Shown here in pieces: positions 25,530-37,744 of a DNA stretch of 64,000 nt (within the stretch, counting starts at the first letter, position 1; every line of letters starts with the position of its first letter). Source of the DNA: Prochilodus magdalenae (Eukaryota > Chordata > Actinopteri > Characiformes > Prochilodontidae); the NCBI GenBank assembly GCA_024036415.1, contig JAMWET010002907.1, positions 130,001 to 194,000 on the forward strand, read 5' to 3'. Under the pieces are notes generated by a model. It was not told the origin of the DNA, searched no databases, and was given only the letters and a program-made list of their open reading frames with translations. Made by a program: the position numbers and the translations under genes.

Positions 25530-28500
25530 AGCTAGGTAGGGTTCTCCTGGAAAGCCACAGTCCTGTACTGTTTAGTGTCGTCACTAGTTGAATATCATAT
25601 TGCATCAATGCACAGCAAACACTATGCCACACAGCTGGCCAGATGTGCGCCTTGCTTTTAGGCCAGTTTGCATCACTGATTTAAGCACAGATGAGCCGAC
25701 ACGAGACTCTACAGCTTTAGTCTCTCAACACGAAGACCAAGGAAGTACCAGTGTCAGGAAAGAAAGATACAAGCATGGCCCCATCCTAACCACAAGATAA
25801 ACCACTGATAAACCACAAGACAAGAAAAAGGTGACTGAGATCTTTCAGAACATCCACCCAAAACAGGTCACTGATTTAAATCACCTCAGCTGACATTCTG
25901 CATTCTGTTGGAGAAATGGTTTGGCCCAAAAACATTTCACGGCAAGGCTAACACTGCTACGAGACTAGCACTGCTAACAAACTCTAGTGAATTCAATAGT
26001 CACCCAAATCTGTAAATACATCCAAGACACTGACATCAACCCACTCAAACTTGCTGAACACAGCATGAACCGACTTTAGACATCAGGTACTCGGTTGAAA
26101 TGTGTGCTAAACCACACCAACCAGTCTGCATGACCTTGCAAAGGACCTTGCTGTGGTTGAGAGTTTGTGGGACGCGTTCCCAGAAACGATTTGGGTGACT
26201 ATTGACTTCTGGTGTTTGTTAGCTACGTTAGCCTCATAGCTCCAGTGCTACACTAACAAGGCAAAGCTTGGAGATGGCAGCCACGTGAACATCACATCTG
26301 AGACCACCGAAGACCAAGTTTTTGCTGAGTCATTTCTTTAACTGCTTTCCATGAACCTCAAAGATCTTGAGTGTTACTGTGTTGCTGTATATTGACTTAC
26401 TCAAACAGCGCGAGCTAAAACATAAGAGGTGTTGCAACCACAGTCTGTCCAGTGTCGGCCTGGACTCCAACAAAACCCATGTGATGAAGTTCCATATTTT
26501 CTTGATAGAATTAAAACAGTAAAACTAGCTGTTTCCGCTGACGCGTGAAAAAAAAACAAAACTGTGAAACTGCTGTGCAGCTCAGAGTGGCTGGTGCTTC
26601 CTGAGGAAAGCCGCAGTGAGAAAGGCCTTCAGTAGTGACGTGTCAGACCTGTGATTGAGGTTCACATATACAGCTGCATCTAGGAGGAGGCATGGTGTGA
26701 TCAGAGTTAGCCCGTCGAGGCTCAGCAGGTGACTAAACTGATCTATTAACACTGATACAGTCTTCTCTGTCTGAAGCTCTGATTCAGAACGGCCTCATCC
26801 ACAGGGACTAGGCCTTGTTTATTAGTACTGGGTGTTAACCGTCATGTCAGTGATAGCTTTTATCCCATCTCCAGTGCTGGAGGAGTAAGCCAGTTTGAGA
26901 CAGAAAGCAAAGAAGAGATGGTGCAATGAAAGCTTGCCTTAAAAAAAGAGAACAGCTGTATGGGCAGATGTCAGTTTGAGCTTTTCGGCCCATGAGTGGT
27001 TAGTGGTTACATTGGCAAGAGTCGTGCAGCAATCTTGCCACAGACGAAGACAACACTACGTTATTTGCTGCTACATTAGCGCTTTCACACCACTGCCCAG
27101 AAATGATACGTTTTGGTTATTTGGGCTCCTATCTAATAAAGCTACTACATGGGCTATTTGACAAGCTAGCAAGCTGGATAGCTACCCAGTTGGTTAAACG
27201 AATTGAGGCTGACACATTATAAAGACCCTGGTTGGACAATTATGGCGCTCAACATAGCATCTGTTGACAAAGTCCAGGCTTTCACTTATAAGAGCCAATC
27301 AGCATGCCGGTGGCCACGAATAGGCAACACCTGCCTCAACAATTAGCATCATGCTAAAAACCATGCATGTCTGAGTTTACTAGTATCCCCAGGTATGTTT
27401 CTAAAATGCTAATTTGGCTTTCAGTTTTGAGGTTTTGAGTTTTTGTCTCCCTATTCAAAAGAGACAGAAACCTGGTCTCGTATGACAGGAAATAACTGTT
27501 TCCAAGATGGCCGCCAAGCTTTCCTTATGAACTCTGACTGAAGTACCTGCTTAGGGAGAGCTAATGGAAGCTAGCTCCCTGCTAGCTACACCAACCTGTT
27601 AGCAGTTTATGATGACAGTGACATTAACATTGTTTTAAATACATATCAGGGCCCTTTCACCACGAAAAGCAGTTCCAGGTGTTGGGTGAGTACTAGAGGC
27701 TCAGAGTTCTCAGATGTTCAACCTAAAATTACAGCTAACTGGCTGCTAACACTGGATGCTCGTCTACACAAGGTCAGTTCCCACTGCTTCTGGAGTCACA
27801 GTCTTCTCAATTCAAGTATGTTCAAGCACATAACTACTTTCAGTGTTCCAATACTGATACCTAGAACAGCTAACCGAGTACTTGAGCATCCATGCACTTC
27901 CCTAACAACAGCACGGATGGAAGGCTTTTCAGACAACTGGGCTGCGCAGTTCTAGAAACTCTGGCTGTATCATTTCAGACAAATACGTGAAACCTAGAAC
28001 TTCCGGGCAGGTTTTTGCATGGTGCTCTCAGTCCACCTGTATCTCAGGGGAGGAGTCTGCTTGCAGTAGCTTGATGCAATTAGCCTGCATGCGGCACTCC
28101 GGTTCCCCCGGAGGGTGACGGCGAGCACACCGGCTGTGTTTGTGGTGCGTAGTAATTAATCAGAGCTTGGGCCACGCTTTAACCGTCCCTCGCTGATCAC
28201 CACTTCTGCTACTGCGGCCTGTCTCTACCTCTGTATCTCCCTCCTCTCTTTCTCTTCCTAACTTTCTTTATACGTCTCAGTCTCTTTTTCTCCATCCCTC
28301 TCTAAGGGCCATCTCACTCAGCGGGCCTGCAGGGACCAGGCAAAGGGGCTGGAGAGTACAGAAGCTGCTGCAGCAAGTCCCCGTCACCTCAGTAACGCAA
28401 GAGTGTAAACAGCAGCTACACGGGTGACACTATTGTGTGCTGATTGCTAGTGCAGCATCAGTGGTGGTCCGACACAAGGCTGCAATATGCAAATAGGCAT

Positions 28501-28865
28501 CTAAGACATAAATAAATAAATAAATAAAAAAATAAATAAAAAAACACACACACCACATGGTTTGACCAGACCTAGCTTTGGGTTTACTACAGCACTGCAT
28601 CATATATAGATAAATCATGATAACATATGGATCACTGAACATGGTATAGGCTGGCATTAAAGTTAAAACCCCCGTTTTATTTCTATTGTATTGATTTTTT
28701 TATTATTTTTTTTTTATTTATGATTTAACATGACCATTACCAACTTCTGTTTTTTAGCACAGGGATGATGGGACTATAAACACCAGAGCAGATGTTAATG
28801 ATTGGCTAAAAGGAGAGTCTGCATGTGGGCGTGGCCAAAGACCATAGTGTGAAGGAAGGAGCTGA
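25530..28865. other. Long unique noncoding stretch
   Basis: More than 3 kb with no recognisable gene. It holds short open frames without domains and a short A/T-rich (AAAT)n at about 28507-28545. It may be intergenic or the interior of a large intron (for example of fa2h if that gene extends leftward). Confidence 0.4.
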
Positions 28866-28869
28866 ATCT

Positions 28870-29060
28870 GCAGGTGTATGGAAGCGTACGGTCATACGGG
28901 TCTACCAGCAGTGGATAAAATCCCAGCCTACAGGGAATTCTCCTCGGAACTGTGCCAGGGAAGGCATCCACCAAATCTGGCCCAACTGACCAATCCTTTG
29001 ATTGAGTGTCTGAACACTGATTTGGCCTACATCCAAAAATGTGTCATGTGTCAATCACAG
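28870..29060 (+). pseudogene. Tc1/mariner-type transposase C-terminal fragment
   Basis: The frame ending CLNTDLAYIQKCV aligns with SLNIDVAYIQKHV at the end of the fragment at 14100-14575. The DNA shares 'aatctgg', 'aatcc..tgat', 'gagtctgaaca..gat' and 'tggcctacatcca'. Only the C-terminal part is left. Confidence 0.55.
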
Positions 29061-29109
29061 CTGTGATTGTATACAGCTGTATGACCATACTGGTGTCTCT
29101 AAGGCCCAC

Positions 29110-29290
29110 CCCGCCCTGCCCTGCCTCCTAATGGTCCCAGTGTGCTCCGATTGGTGAGCTTATTCACTTTGCTCTGATTGGTCAACTGCCAGAGTGGCAT
29201 CCTGCTACAAGTTCTAGTTTTTCTTTATCAGTTTGAGCCATAGTTTGATCCTGACAGTCCAGTAAAGCAAGTTGGTAGGTCTACCGTTAC
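29110..29290 (+). repeat. Interspersed repeat D, copy 2
   Basis: Partner of 15745-15945, with the same ordered blocks including 'ctctgattggtcaactgcca' and 'cagtttgagccatagtttga'. Confidence 0.6.
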
Positions 29291-29649
29291 AAGCTAGACT
29301 GGAGCAGGATGTTTTAAGAGAGGTACGATTTTAATGTTTTAGCTCTCTGTGTGTTGTGTAAGGTTGTGTCAAGATGGCCGGTAGGCGGGCAATAAGGCCT
29401 ATGTTACAAGATGATGTCATCTTGTAACAGAGAAACAAAGAATTCTCATAGGGCGTTTAAGGCAGCTGAGGAAACTGGTTTCTGTGGGAGAGAATTCAGT
29501 CTAATTAGTTCAAACCCAGACAAAACCATGTCATTTCAACGATTCATTGTTGTGTGATAAATAGATTTCAAACACCGCTATAAAAAACTGAAGTCTGATA
29601 TGGAGGTCTGTGCATATCACAGCGCTGTAGATTGTACATCAGTTCCTCC

Positions 29650-30045
29650 TCAACCGCTAATGTTTAGCCACAGGGCTGATAAAGACCACACAGACCTTTG
29701 TGACTGGACTTGGGATTCTGACTGGAAGACAAAGTTCTTAAAGATGTGGCTGGCCAGCTGCTTCAGCGTCCAGTGGCCCTCAGGGGAAGGTTGGCATGCT
29801 TGTACAGGGATGGGAGGAGGAGGGAACAACAAAAAGGCTATTGAAGGAGGAATGAGATTCATATCCACGCAACGGAGGAATTCCAGCTCCTGCCCATGTG
29901 CATTCTTCTCCGTGGGGTTGTCAACAGACAGCTTGCTGCCCAGCGCAAATTGGGACCCAACCACGGCCTCACCATGGGTGGCATGTACAGAGACCGGTCG
30001 TCCAAGAGCAACTGCGCAGATCTCCTCCGCAATGTAGTCAGTCTG
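29650..30045 (-). other. Possible coding remnant, unrecognised
   Basis: A minus-strand frame stays open for about 130 codons (about 30045 to 29650). Its first part has protein-like composition (for example YIAEEICAVALGRPVSVHA, later AVVGSQFALGSKLSVDN), then turns proline- and hydrophobic-rich. A 'cag' precedes it at about 30047, but the polypyrimidine tract is poor and I find no convincing donor. The opposite strand is open too (29600-30037), which weakens the case. It may be a decayed exon, a transposon-gene fragment or chance. Confidence 0.2.
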
Positions 30046-30221
30046 TTATATTTGGGGCCTGCAGCAAGAGGCTTATACGGCTAGCAATGAATCACGAAGC
30101 CCACATTTCACACTTAAATCCACTCGAACCAGGAAGCGGAACCAGTATACGCTTTCATCTGGCACTGGAACTCTTTAGATATGAATTTTGCCATAACTGT
30201 TATACCTGTATATCTCAAATA

Positions 30222-30253
<32 letters not shown>
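30222..30253. repeat. (CA)n microsatellite
   Basis: A short uninterrupted CA run. Confidence 0.9.
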
Positions 30254-30254
<1 letters not shown>

Positions 30255-30685
30255 CACTCAAACATCGCTGCAAACGAGGCTAACGTTAACCCGTTTACCT
30301 AACAGCTCGGCAAGGGCTCTTATATCAGACACCTCCCATCGTCTAGTTCATTTCATATACACTTTTATTTTTTTGTAAGGGAGCTGAATGGCCAGTCTTT
30401 TGGGGTTACCACACCACACACGCATCACCACACTTCGTTTTGTGCAGCCTAAGAAGTCAAGTTGATGGCGCTCAATTAGCCGCATGTGCCAAAGTTATCG
30501 TCGGCCAGCTGGTACTGCAGTGTGAATGACTGCAATACTTTTCAAATGCCAGACGTGTCTGACGGTCAGAGGCATAAGTGTATGAGGCTGACAAATGCAG
30601 CCTGTATTATTCAAATTTCCTGGTCCACCTTAAATGGAGCAACAGCACCATAAAGTAAAGTAAGAGAGTAGTAAGTAAGACATAA
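30255..30685. other. Noncoding stretch, nothing recognised
   Basis: No gene seen. 'gtccaccttaaatggagcaa' at about 30625-30644 resembles the inverted-repeat termini upstream of fa2h (41483-41550), so a decayed copy of that element end may be present. Confidence 0.35.
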
Positions 30686-30687
30686 AA

Positions 30688-30729
30688 CATTACATACATA
30701 CATACATACATACACACATACATACATAC

Positions 30730-30771
<42 letters not shown>

Positions 30772-30784
30772 TTGTGTGTGTGGA
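30688..30784. repeat. Compound (CATA)n-(TG)n-(TA)n-(TG)n microsatellite
   Basis: (TACA)n at about 30692-30728, then GT, TA and GT runs to 30782. Confidence 0.9.
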
Positions 30785-31404
30785 TCAAACTGAGCAGGGA
30801 CTGGGGGATCCTGAAAACGAGATGCTTGGTCAGGAGCACTGGGGTGGTTTGCTGAGATCAAAGAAGCGAGACCCCCACCTCAACAGCAGTCTTGACTGGC
30901 GACAGGACGAGAGGTGAACCCAAGTTCTCCTCACAAAGGAAGAATTAACTGGGCATAGAATATAGATGGGGAGGAGTTATGGGCCTGGTCCTTCTCCCAA
31001 ACTTGCTCCACTTACGATATACATTTTGGGCTATACAGCCCTTAACTGTGCTTACGTGGTTACAGGCACAGAGTACTTTACTTTATTATGGACACAGTTC
31101 CGGTTGGCTGCCAGTTCTGTTTTTTGTCAAATGTTAAAATTTAAAGAGAAATGTTTTTGCATGTTTGCTGTACTCTCGTTTACGAGTGCTGAAAACTGTC
31201 AGTACATTTTTCAATAAAATGAAAGAATAATGTTCCATTTGCTGGTCATAGTTACAGTAAAAGACCTGAAGTCATCGGTGCTAATTCCAGTGATTATTTT
31301 TGGATACTGTAATCTAAATTGGCTTATACAGTTTTTATTACGCATTGAAGCATGTGGTTTTATTATTAGCCCTAATATAAGTAAGCAATATGCCATATCT
31401 TTTG

Positions 31405-31716
31405 CAGAGTCACTACCACATGAATGTTATAATGCTAATCTTTAAGATAATGGTCTTTGGCCTAGATTGATAAAGAGATACAGTTAGACATTATCTTTTT
31501 GAGTCTCCATTCTCATGATTCTCATGTGTGTTGATGTTATGTTCAGTATTGTACGTGTTTAGTGGCAATTACATTACATTGTCTTGTACAATCATTGATT
31601 TACCCACAGCCGCTTGCACTGACCAGTCAAAACAGTGTTTAGCTGGGAGCAGCCGTCCCACCAGGGTCAAAGCCATGAGCTCACAGCCTTTATAAAGGAT
31701 CACTGACCGCTGGGAC
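31405..31716 (+). repeat. Left arm of a 310-bp inverted repeat
   Basis: Reverse complement matches 32757-33066 along its length with substitutions and small indels: 'agtcactaccacatgaatgt', 'gataatggtctttggcctag' and 'ccaccagggtcaaagccatg' all have partners in reverse order on the other arm. The arms enclose about 1,040 bp. No transposase remnant was recognised inside. Confidence 0.85.
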
Positions 31717-31719
31717 GCG

Positions 31720-32635
31720 ACCATGTGGAGTAGGCCAAATAAAGGGGCACGGGATTTGCATAATCTCAGTTCTGCGTGTATCAGCTCACGACGTGGACCT
31801 CATTCATGTCCAAGGAAACTGCATGAATGAAAAACGAACTGAAAAGGCTAACACTATGACGCATCAATAGCACACTCCACTCGTCTCCGTTGACTCTGTA
31901 ACAGTGCGTGAGCGGGTGTTGTAAAGACTTATCCAGGTATACAACCGGAGAGGAACAGCTCAGAAGAGCAAACAAAGGTGTAACTGAAAACGTGCTGCAT
32001 GTGAGGCAAGCGTTCAACCTTTGACCTTTCCGCACCATCATAAATGCTAGGTTTCGCTAGCGCCTCCATGCCAGCTGCAGTTACAGGGTAACTCGTATTA
32101 ACAGCTTGGCAAGACACATAACGTGAAATGCATTAGGGCGCTGTTGTTGTTCCACAAACACGTCTGCCATAAACTAGTAAACAGGGTAACTCCCAGCAGC
32201 CATAGCTGACGTGCAGAGTCAGACGGCGTCTGAGAAAACGGGCACGGCACAGCTGCAGGAAGCTGGGATCAACCTCAGGCTTCTAAACATCTGTAATTCT
32301 GTCCGCCTACAATCTCGAAAAGATTTAACTGGCTACATTGATCAAGCTCTATGACATTGTCTTTTCATAGGAAACATGCAAATATGTATGTATACATGCA
32401 GTGCAGCTCATTTAAAGATAGATAAACCATAAAGAGAGATAAACAGAACGCTGTAAAACCCTAACACAATCATTTTATTGCTCTGTAAGCATTTACCTAG
32501 CATTTTAGCATTAAACGGCTTTGCTGGAAAATCTATAAAATCTATGCCACTGCTCGTTAGTCTGGAGGAGCTTCCAAAACTAACTCGTTTGGACTCATCA
32601 ACGTTCCACTCTCAGGCAGGCGGTGTACAAGTGGA
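31720..32635. other. Spacer of the inverted repeat, noncoding
   Basis: No gene or named repeat recognised between the arms. Confidence 0.4.
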
Positions 32636-32639
32636 GGTA

Positions 32640-32775
32640 GCTTAACACCACCGGCATACTTCCCTGGACTGGTCATCCAACAAAACGACTCCAAGACGTA
32701 GAACATTCCCCCAGCCCTAGGCTAACACGTAAGGATCTGCAGGGCTCCCCTATACTGGCTAATCTCAGCGATCCT
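32640..32775 (+). repeat. Direct repeat copy 1 (partner at 33070-33215)
   Basis: Shares 'gactccaagacgtagaacat', 'aggctaacacgtaaggatc' (partner: aggctaacatgtagggatc) and 'tatactggctaat' with the partner about 430 bp downstream. It overlaps the inner edge of the right inverted-repeat arm. Confidence 0.75.
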
Positions 32776-33066
32776 TTATAAGAGCTCATGGCTTTGACCC
32801 TGGTGGGACGGCTGCCCCCAGCTGAACACTGTTTTGACTGGGCAGTGCAAGAGGCTGTGGGTAAATCAATGATTGTACAAGACAATATAATGTAATGGCC
32901 ACTAAACACATACAATAATGAGCATAATGTCAGCACACAAGAATGAAGACTATTAATCATTAAAAAAATAAAAAATGAAAAATGTCTAACTGTATCTCTT
33001 TATCTATCTAGGCCAAAGACCATTATCTTAAAGATTAGCATTCTAACATTCATGTGGTAGTGACTC
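32757..33066 (-). repeat. Right arm of a 310-bp inverted repeat
   Basis: Inverse partner of 31405-31716. Confidence 0.85.
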
Positions 33067-33069
33067 TTA

Positions 33070-33215
33070 AGACCACCGTCAAACCTCCCTGGACGGTCAT
33101 TCAACAAAATGACTCCAAGACGTAGAACATCCTAAGAGATCAGAAGCAACCCCAGGCTAACATGTAGGGATCCACAGGCCTCCAGTATACTGGCTAATGC
33201 CAGTGTTCCAGTGTC
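33070..33215 (+). repeat. Direct repeat copy 2
   Basis: Partner of 32640-32775. It lies just outside the right inverted-repeat arm and leads into the decayed transposase sequence at 33250, so these repeats may be parts of an older transposon. Confidence 0.7.
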
Positions 33216-33249
33216 CACATGACTCACGGAGAAAGCCAGGGAGAACATT

Positions 33250-33700
33250 TCTGCCTGTTTAAAGTTTCCCAAAGACCACCTGCATGAGCAACAGGACTAC
33301 TGAGACAATACCATGCATGTTTACAAGACAATTTCTCCATGGCTTAAAAGAGAGATGTTGGGCAAAACTGAACACTGCATTCCAGCATAAAAGCAAACAT
33401 GATGGAGGCAGCGTCATGGTTTAGGGCTGTGTGCTGAAGTATGCTGGGGCATCCATCCGTGAACTGAACCTCGACAGAGGGTGGGTCCTGGAGAAATACC
33501 ACAACCCTACAACACCAGGTAGTCTACAAAGAATGGTTGGAGCAGACCATATGTTGCACCTTGGAGTCTAAAAAGCCCAGACCCTAGTCCAGTAGAGCTG
33601 TTGAGCTGTTAAAGGTGTCGTCTTGAGGAGGAATGGGGCAAGATTCCTTCAAGGTAACGTGTAGGGCTGATAAATCAGTCTCAGGGGTCACAAATCTTAT
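33250..33700 (+). pseudogene. Heavily decayed Tc1-type transposase fragment
   Basis: 'catgatggaggcagcgtcat' followed by 'ggtttagggctgtgtg' resembles the GGGSVMVWGC region of Tc1 transposases with a nonsense change. Upstream 'aagaccacctgcatgagcaa' fits the segment preceding the first catalytic Asp. Stops in all frames; nonfunctional. Confidence 0.55.
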
Positions 33701-33918
33701 GCACACAGGGCCGGGGTGTGGCCACAGGTTTACCTTCCCATCAAGCAGGAGTGACCCTCCTATTGATGACTGAGCTCACTTCAGCAAACACCGGAACGGG
33801 CGTGTTCGCGTCAGAGTCAGTGGGTCCATTGTCATAGACTATCGACCACCAGCCTTTACTCTTTCTTTAAACGGGTTTGTGGCTTCGGTGGTATCTGGTG
33901 ACTCTGCTCTGCTATCTA

Positions 33919-34451
33919 CAGGTGTTGGACAATGAAACTGAAACACCTGGTTTTAGACCACAGTCATTTATTAGTATGGTGTAGGGCCTCCTTTTGCGGC
34001 CAATACAGCGTCAGTTGGTCTTGGGAATGACATATACTGCGTCCTGCACAGTGGTCAGAGGGAGTTTAAGCCATTCTTCTTGCAGGATAGTGGCCAGGTC
34101 ACTACGTGATGCTGGTGGAGGTTCGTCCTTCTTGGTGGTATGCTGACATTACCCTGGATACCGTGGCTCTTGATACATCACAAAGACTTGCTGTCTTGGT
34201 CACAGATGCGCCAGCAAGACGTGCACCAACACTCTGTCCTCTTTTGAACTCTGGTATGTCACCCATAATGTTGTGTGCATTGCAGTATTTTGAGCAGAAC
34301 TGTGCTCTTACCTGCTAACTGAACCTTCACACTCTGCTCTTACTGGTGCAATGTGCAATTAATGAAGATTGGCCACCAGGCTGGTCCAATTTAGCCATGA
34401 GACCTCCCACACAAAAATGACAGGTGTTTCAGTTTCATTGTCCAACCCCTG
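33919..34451 (-). mobile_element. 533-bp nonautonomous mariner/Tc1-type element, copy 1
   Basis: Bounded by TA on both sides and by inverted termini 'caggtgttggacaatgaaac' and 'gtttcattgtccaacccctg'. Exactly the same length as copy 2 (57022-57554) and nearly identical to it, in opposite orientation. The terminal sequence is partly self-complementary ('caggtgtt' and 'aacacctg' at either side of each 31-bp end). It carries a minus-strand ORF at 34102-34266 (next entry) and then sequence resembling a little more transposase; the catalytic core is deleted. Confidence 0.9.
34102..34266 (-). CDS. 54-aa helix-turn-helix ORF inside the 533-bp element
   Basis: Starts MGDIPEFKRG and contains GARLAGASVTKTASLCDVSR, typical of the N-terminal paired-like HTH DNA-binding domain of Tc1/mariner transposases, and stops after SITstop at residue 54. 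Full transposases of this group are about 340 residues, so only the first HTH subdomain is encoded. The only difference I see from copy 2 is Ser for Ile at residue 12. Such a fragment could bind terminal repeats if expressed, but no promoter is visible. More likely an inert relic of a recently spread deletion derivative. Confidence 0.55.
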   Translation of the reverse strand: MGDIPEFKRGQSVGARLAGASVTKTASLCDVSRATVSRVMSAYHQEGRTSTSIT

Positions 34452-34454
34452 TAT

Positions 34455-35240
34455 ATATTGGTTACATTAAAACCTAATAAAATTTAACTTCCATTATTTT
34501 AATCATTTGATACACCAGCCGCTCGTTACATCAACATTTAATGACGAATAGACTGATCAATAATTTAAATCTACATGGAATAAAAGCCTGCTACATTACC
34601 GTACTGCATACTGCAGGTATTATAAGGTTATGATTTCTGAGAACTCACGTTTGACACTTTATATCGAAGAGAAAAAAAAAAGACAAACATTCTCAATCTT
34701 AAAATCCCTCCACTGAACCCAAACAGTTGCGCTTCATGTTTGACAGGTCTTTTCAGGCAACTGAAAGTGTCGTGAGCAAACAGCTCAAAGGGGGAAATCT
34801 GGGAATTCACCTTTTAGCACGAGATCAGCCAAACGTGGTTGTGTGAGTCACCCGGAGTGAAATACCTGGCGTATTGTTTTTTTCCAGTGACACCGCAGTG
34901 TACACAAGCTGATTATCTGCTGCTTCAGGAAAACAGCTCCATTCCCAGATCCAGTGTATACACAACTACATGTTACGACATCAGCTAAATTCAGATGAAG
35001 GCGAGGCTGGCGTTAGGCCTGTTCATTGAAAAACCTGCATGGACCATAAACAAAAATAGGCTGAGGCTAAGTATAGAGAGTCCTGAAACAACAGCAACTG
35101 CAACAACCAACTACTTAGTATAGCATAGCAGTTCCAACTAATTGCTGATTGGGTGTCAGCCCAGTATGACATCATCCTACTTGATTCATCGTTTGATTAT
35201 TTATTTATTTATTTAATTTTATTATTTTCATCAATGTACT
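34455..35240. other. Noncoding stretch, nothing recognised
   Basis: No exon or named repeat that I can support; an (ATTT)n-like patch lies at about 35198-35222. Confidence 0.4.
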
Positions 35241-35244
35241 CAGT

Positions 35245-35632
35245 TTCCTTAGAAACTTGGTGGTTAGGTTTGACATCGTGAGACATTAAAACGATTAAAG
35301 TTTCGTGCTGGCCCGCACGCGCGACTGTCGCTGTACCTGACTGACCCAACAGTCATGATTGCGGATGATTGCGATGGGGTGGAGTGGGGTCACTTCACCG
35401 TATCACAAAATCTGCAGGAACTGTGTGAGGATGTTCAAGCTGCATGGGATGGATTATCACAGGACACCATTAGGAACCTCTACAGCTCCATACCGAGACA
35501 TCTGGCATGTTGGGTTAGCCATACTGAGAGATTCTACTTCTGTATGTGCAGCTCAATAAATATTGATCATATCAGTCTAAATGTATCATCAGTTATTGAT
35601 CCTGGTCACCTTTATCTTCCTTTCCAAGACTG
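35245..35632 (+). mobile_element. Family A nonautonomous Tc1-like element, copy A4
   Basis: Plus-strand. Begins with the 5' family block 'ttggtggttaggtttgacat' and joins after about 160 bp directly to 'ctgcaggaactgtgtgagga'. It therefore carries a larger internal deletion than A3 and lacks the first-Asp segment. The frame 35355-35735 keeps LQELCEDVQAAWDGLSQDTI, the transposase C-terminal region. The outer 3' terminus is cut off near 35630. Confidence 0.8.
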
Positions 35633-35639
35633 GCATAGT

Positions 35640-37740
35640 GTAGGTAGGGCTCAGGCAGGGGGTCGAACCCCAGCCGCTACACCATCCCAACCACCACTCA
35701 TATTTAGTCTGCTCTCCTACCATGTGTATCCATGATAAACACCTACCAGTTCATGAGCACGAGGAGGAGTGGCTCTATGATCACATGGTCACAGGGGGTT
35801 TCGTAGAAAATACAACCCATTAGAAACGTCAGTAGGTCTACAGCCATGAAGATGCAGGCTTCACCTGAGGAGATTTGATCACTGATGTTCTCCTGAGGAA
35901 GGATTCCAATTCAAATATGCTGGAGACTGTAGGTGAGGAATCAACCGATCTACCGGTCAATCCGTAAAAAACGGAGCAGTATAAAGCAGCTTCCACACTG
36001 GGGACAGAAACTGTGTGTTACACCACAGAGTCAAGCTCAAATCTTATTGCTCGACACTGAAAGAGGGACACCTTTGTGTCCAATAGCCCAGCATTAGAGC
36101 AATCACGGCCACCATCTGTTTTAGGACCAGCAAAAATCCCTAAAGCTAATTATGCCATTTATTCCATTATCATTTTTCTGTTTTAATATTATTCAATAAC
36201 CGTCAACATGCGTTGCCTGTTCAGGATGTCGAACACCTGCACGCTCAGTGAGACCGATTCCTTGTATGTGTAACATACCTTTTAAAAATAAAGTGGTTCT
36301 GATTTTAACCCAGCCTGTAATTCATCATCCTCTGAAACGAAGGGTGTTACTAGGGAGTTCCTCCTTAACTCCAGTAACAGCCTCCATCCTCTGGAAAAAG
36401 CTTGACACTAGCTTTTGGAACATTGCTGTGAGCATGTGACTGCATTCCGCCTCATGAGCATTAGTGAGCTCCGGTACTGACGTTCTGGATCTCTCCAGTT
36501 CATCCCAAAGGTAGTGGATGGAGCTCCATCAGTCCAGAGACTGCAGTTCCACTGCTCCACAGCCCCAATGCAGGGGGGCTTATAACCCTTTAGCCTGGGG
36601 TCTCACCACCCTTATCCTTAACCGCTCTTAACACACCTAATTCAACCCATTAGCTCATTACCACGCCCTTTCAGAACTGCAGTGAATGTGTTAAAGCAGG
36701 GAACCCACCAGGATGTGCAGGGCAGGGTGGTTCCAGGTCCAGGGAAACACTGCTCTACCGCACACATGGCACCGGAGGTCCAATTCTCGTGCTTATCGGT
36801 GGAGATAATACAAGCTGCATGTGCACATTTGAAAGCCTGAGTCAGGAACCTAAAGAGGCTGAATTCACTCATTACAAGGAGCGCCTGGATATTTATGATC
36901 TCGCTGGGTTCAACACCCATCAGCACCTGCTCTGCGATGCAGCGCCCAACGGAACAGTATCTCACTCTAATCTGTGTGGCATGCTGCGACACTTGATTTC
37001 AGTCGAGTTGTGATATCCACACATTGCAGTGCAGATTAAAGAGCAAGACTGAACATGCAAGGCCTTGTGTAACTCATCCGATCCGCATTCTAATTCATTT
37101 CAGAGAAAGCTTCACAAGACCACACGTTTTTATAACCTCACATGGAGAGGACCATGTACGAACGATAGACGTGGAGTCAAGGCCAGAAACCTTATCTCTA
37201 CACGTTTAGAGCTTTATGATGCTTATAAAGCAGAGATAAGACGACAGAGAGAATTCAGCCGTTCCTCTCCTTTTCAACTGGAGCGACGTGGGCTAACGTA
37301 CGTAACCAGCAGCGCTCCCTAAACGCTATAATTAGCAAAGCTGTCATATGACAAGATGAGAATGTGAGACGCGATACAATCATAAGACCTAACTCAATAC
37401 AATAGGCTACATGACAAGGCACCATTCACTACACTTCGAAAGAAACGTTACGAAAGATGAAAATATAAAAATAAAATATGAAAATATGAAATATGGAGCA
37501 TATTATCACAATATTTTGCATGGCAACACTGTATCAGTACACAGATGACAAGTCTTGATATATCGTTGTATACCCTGGAAACACAAATTCAACTTTTGGT
37601 ACTAAAATAATAATAATAATAATAATGATAATAATAATAATAATAGCCATCAATTTAATGAACTCGTAATGTGTCAATCTGAGATTTTTGAATTTTTAAA
37701 TTTCGATTTCCAGAATTCAGAACTGTTTGCACACAGAGAA
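35640..37740. other. Noncoding stretch with an (AAT)n at its end
   Basis: No supported gene. 'ggtcgaaccccagccgct' at about 35662-35679 resembles a Pol III B box on the minus strand, but no A box is placed correctly, so no SINE is called. (AAT)n at about 37606-37646. Confidence 0.4.
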
Positions 37741-37744
37741 ATGT

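Noticed and set aside
35355..35735. 126-codon frame with LQELCEDVQAAWDGLSQDTI as a host gene
   Set aside because: It is the C-terminal piece of the family A transposase, repeated across the window.
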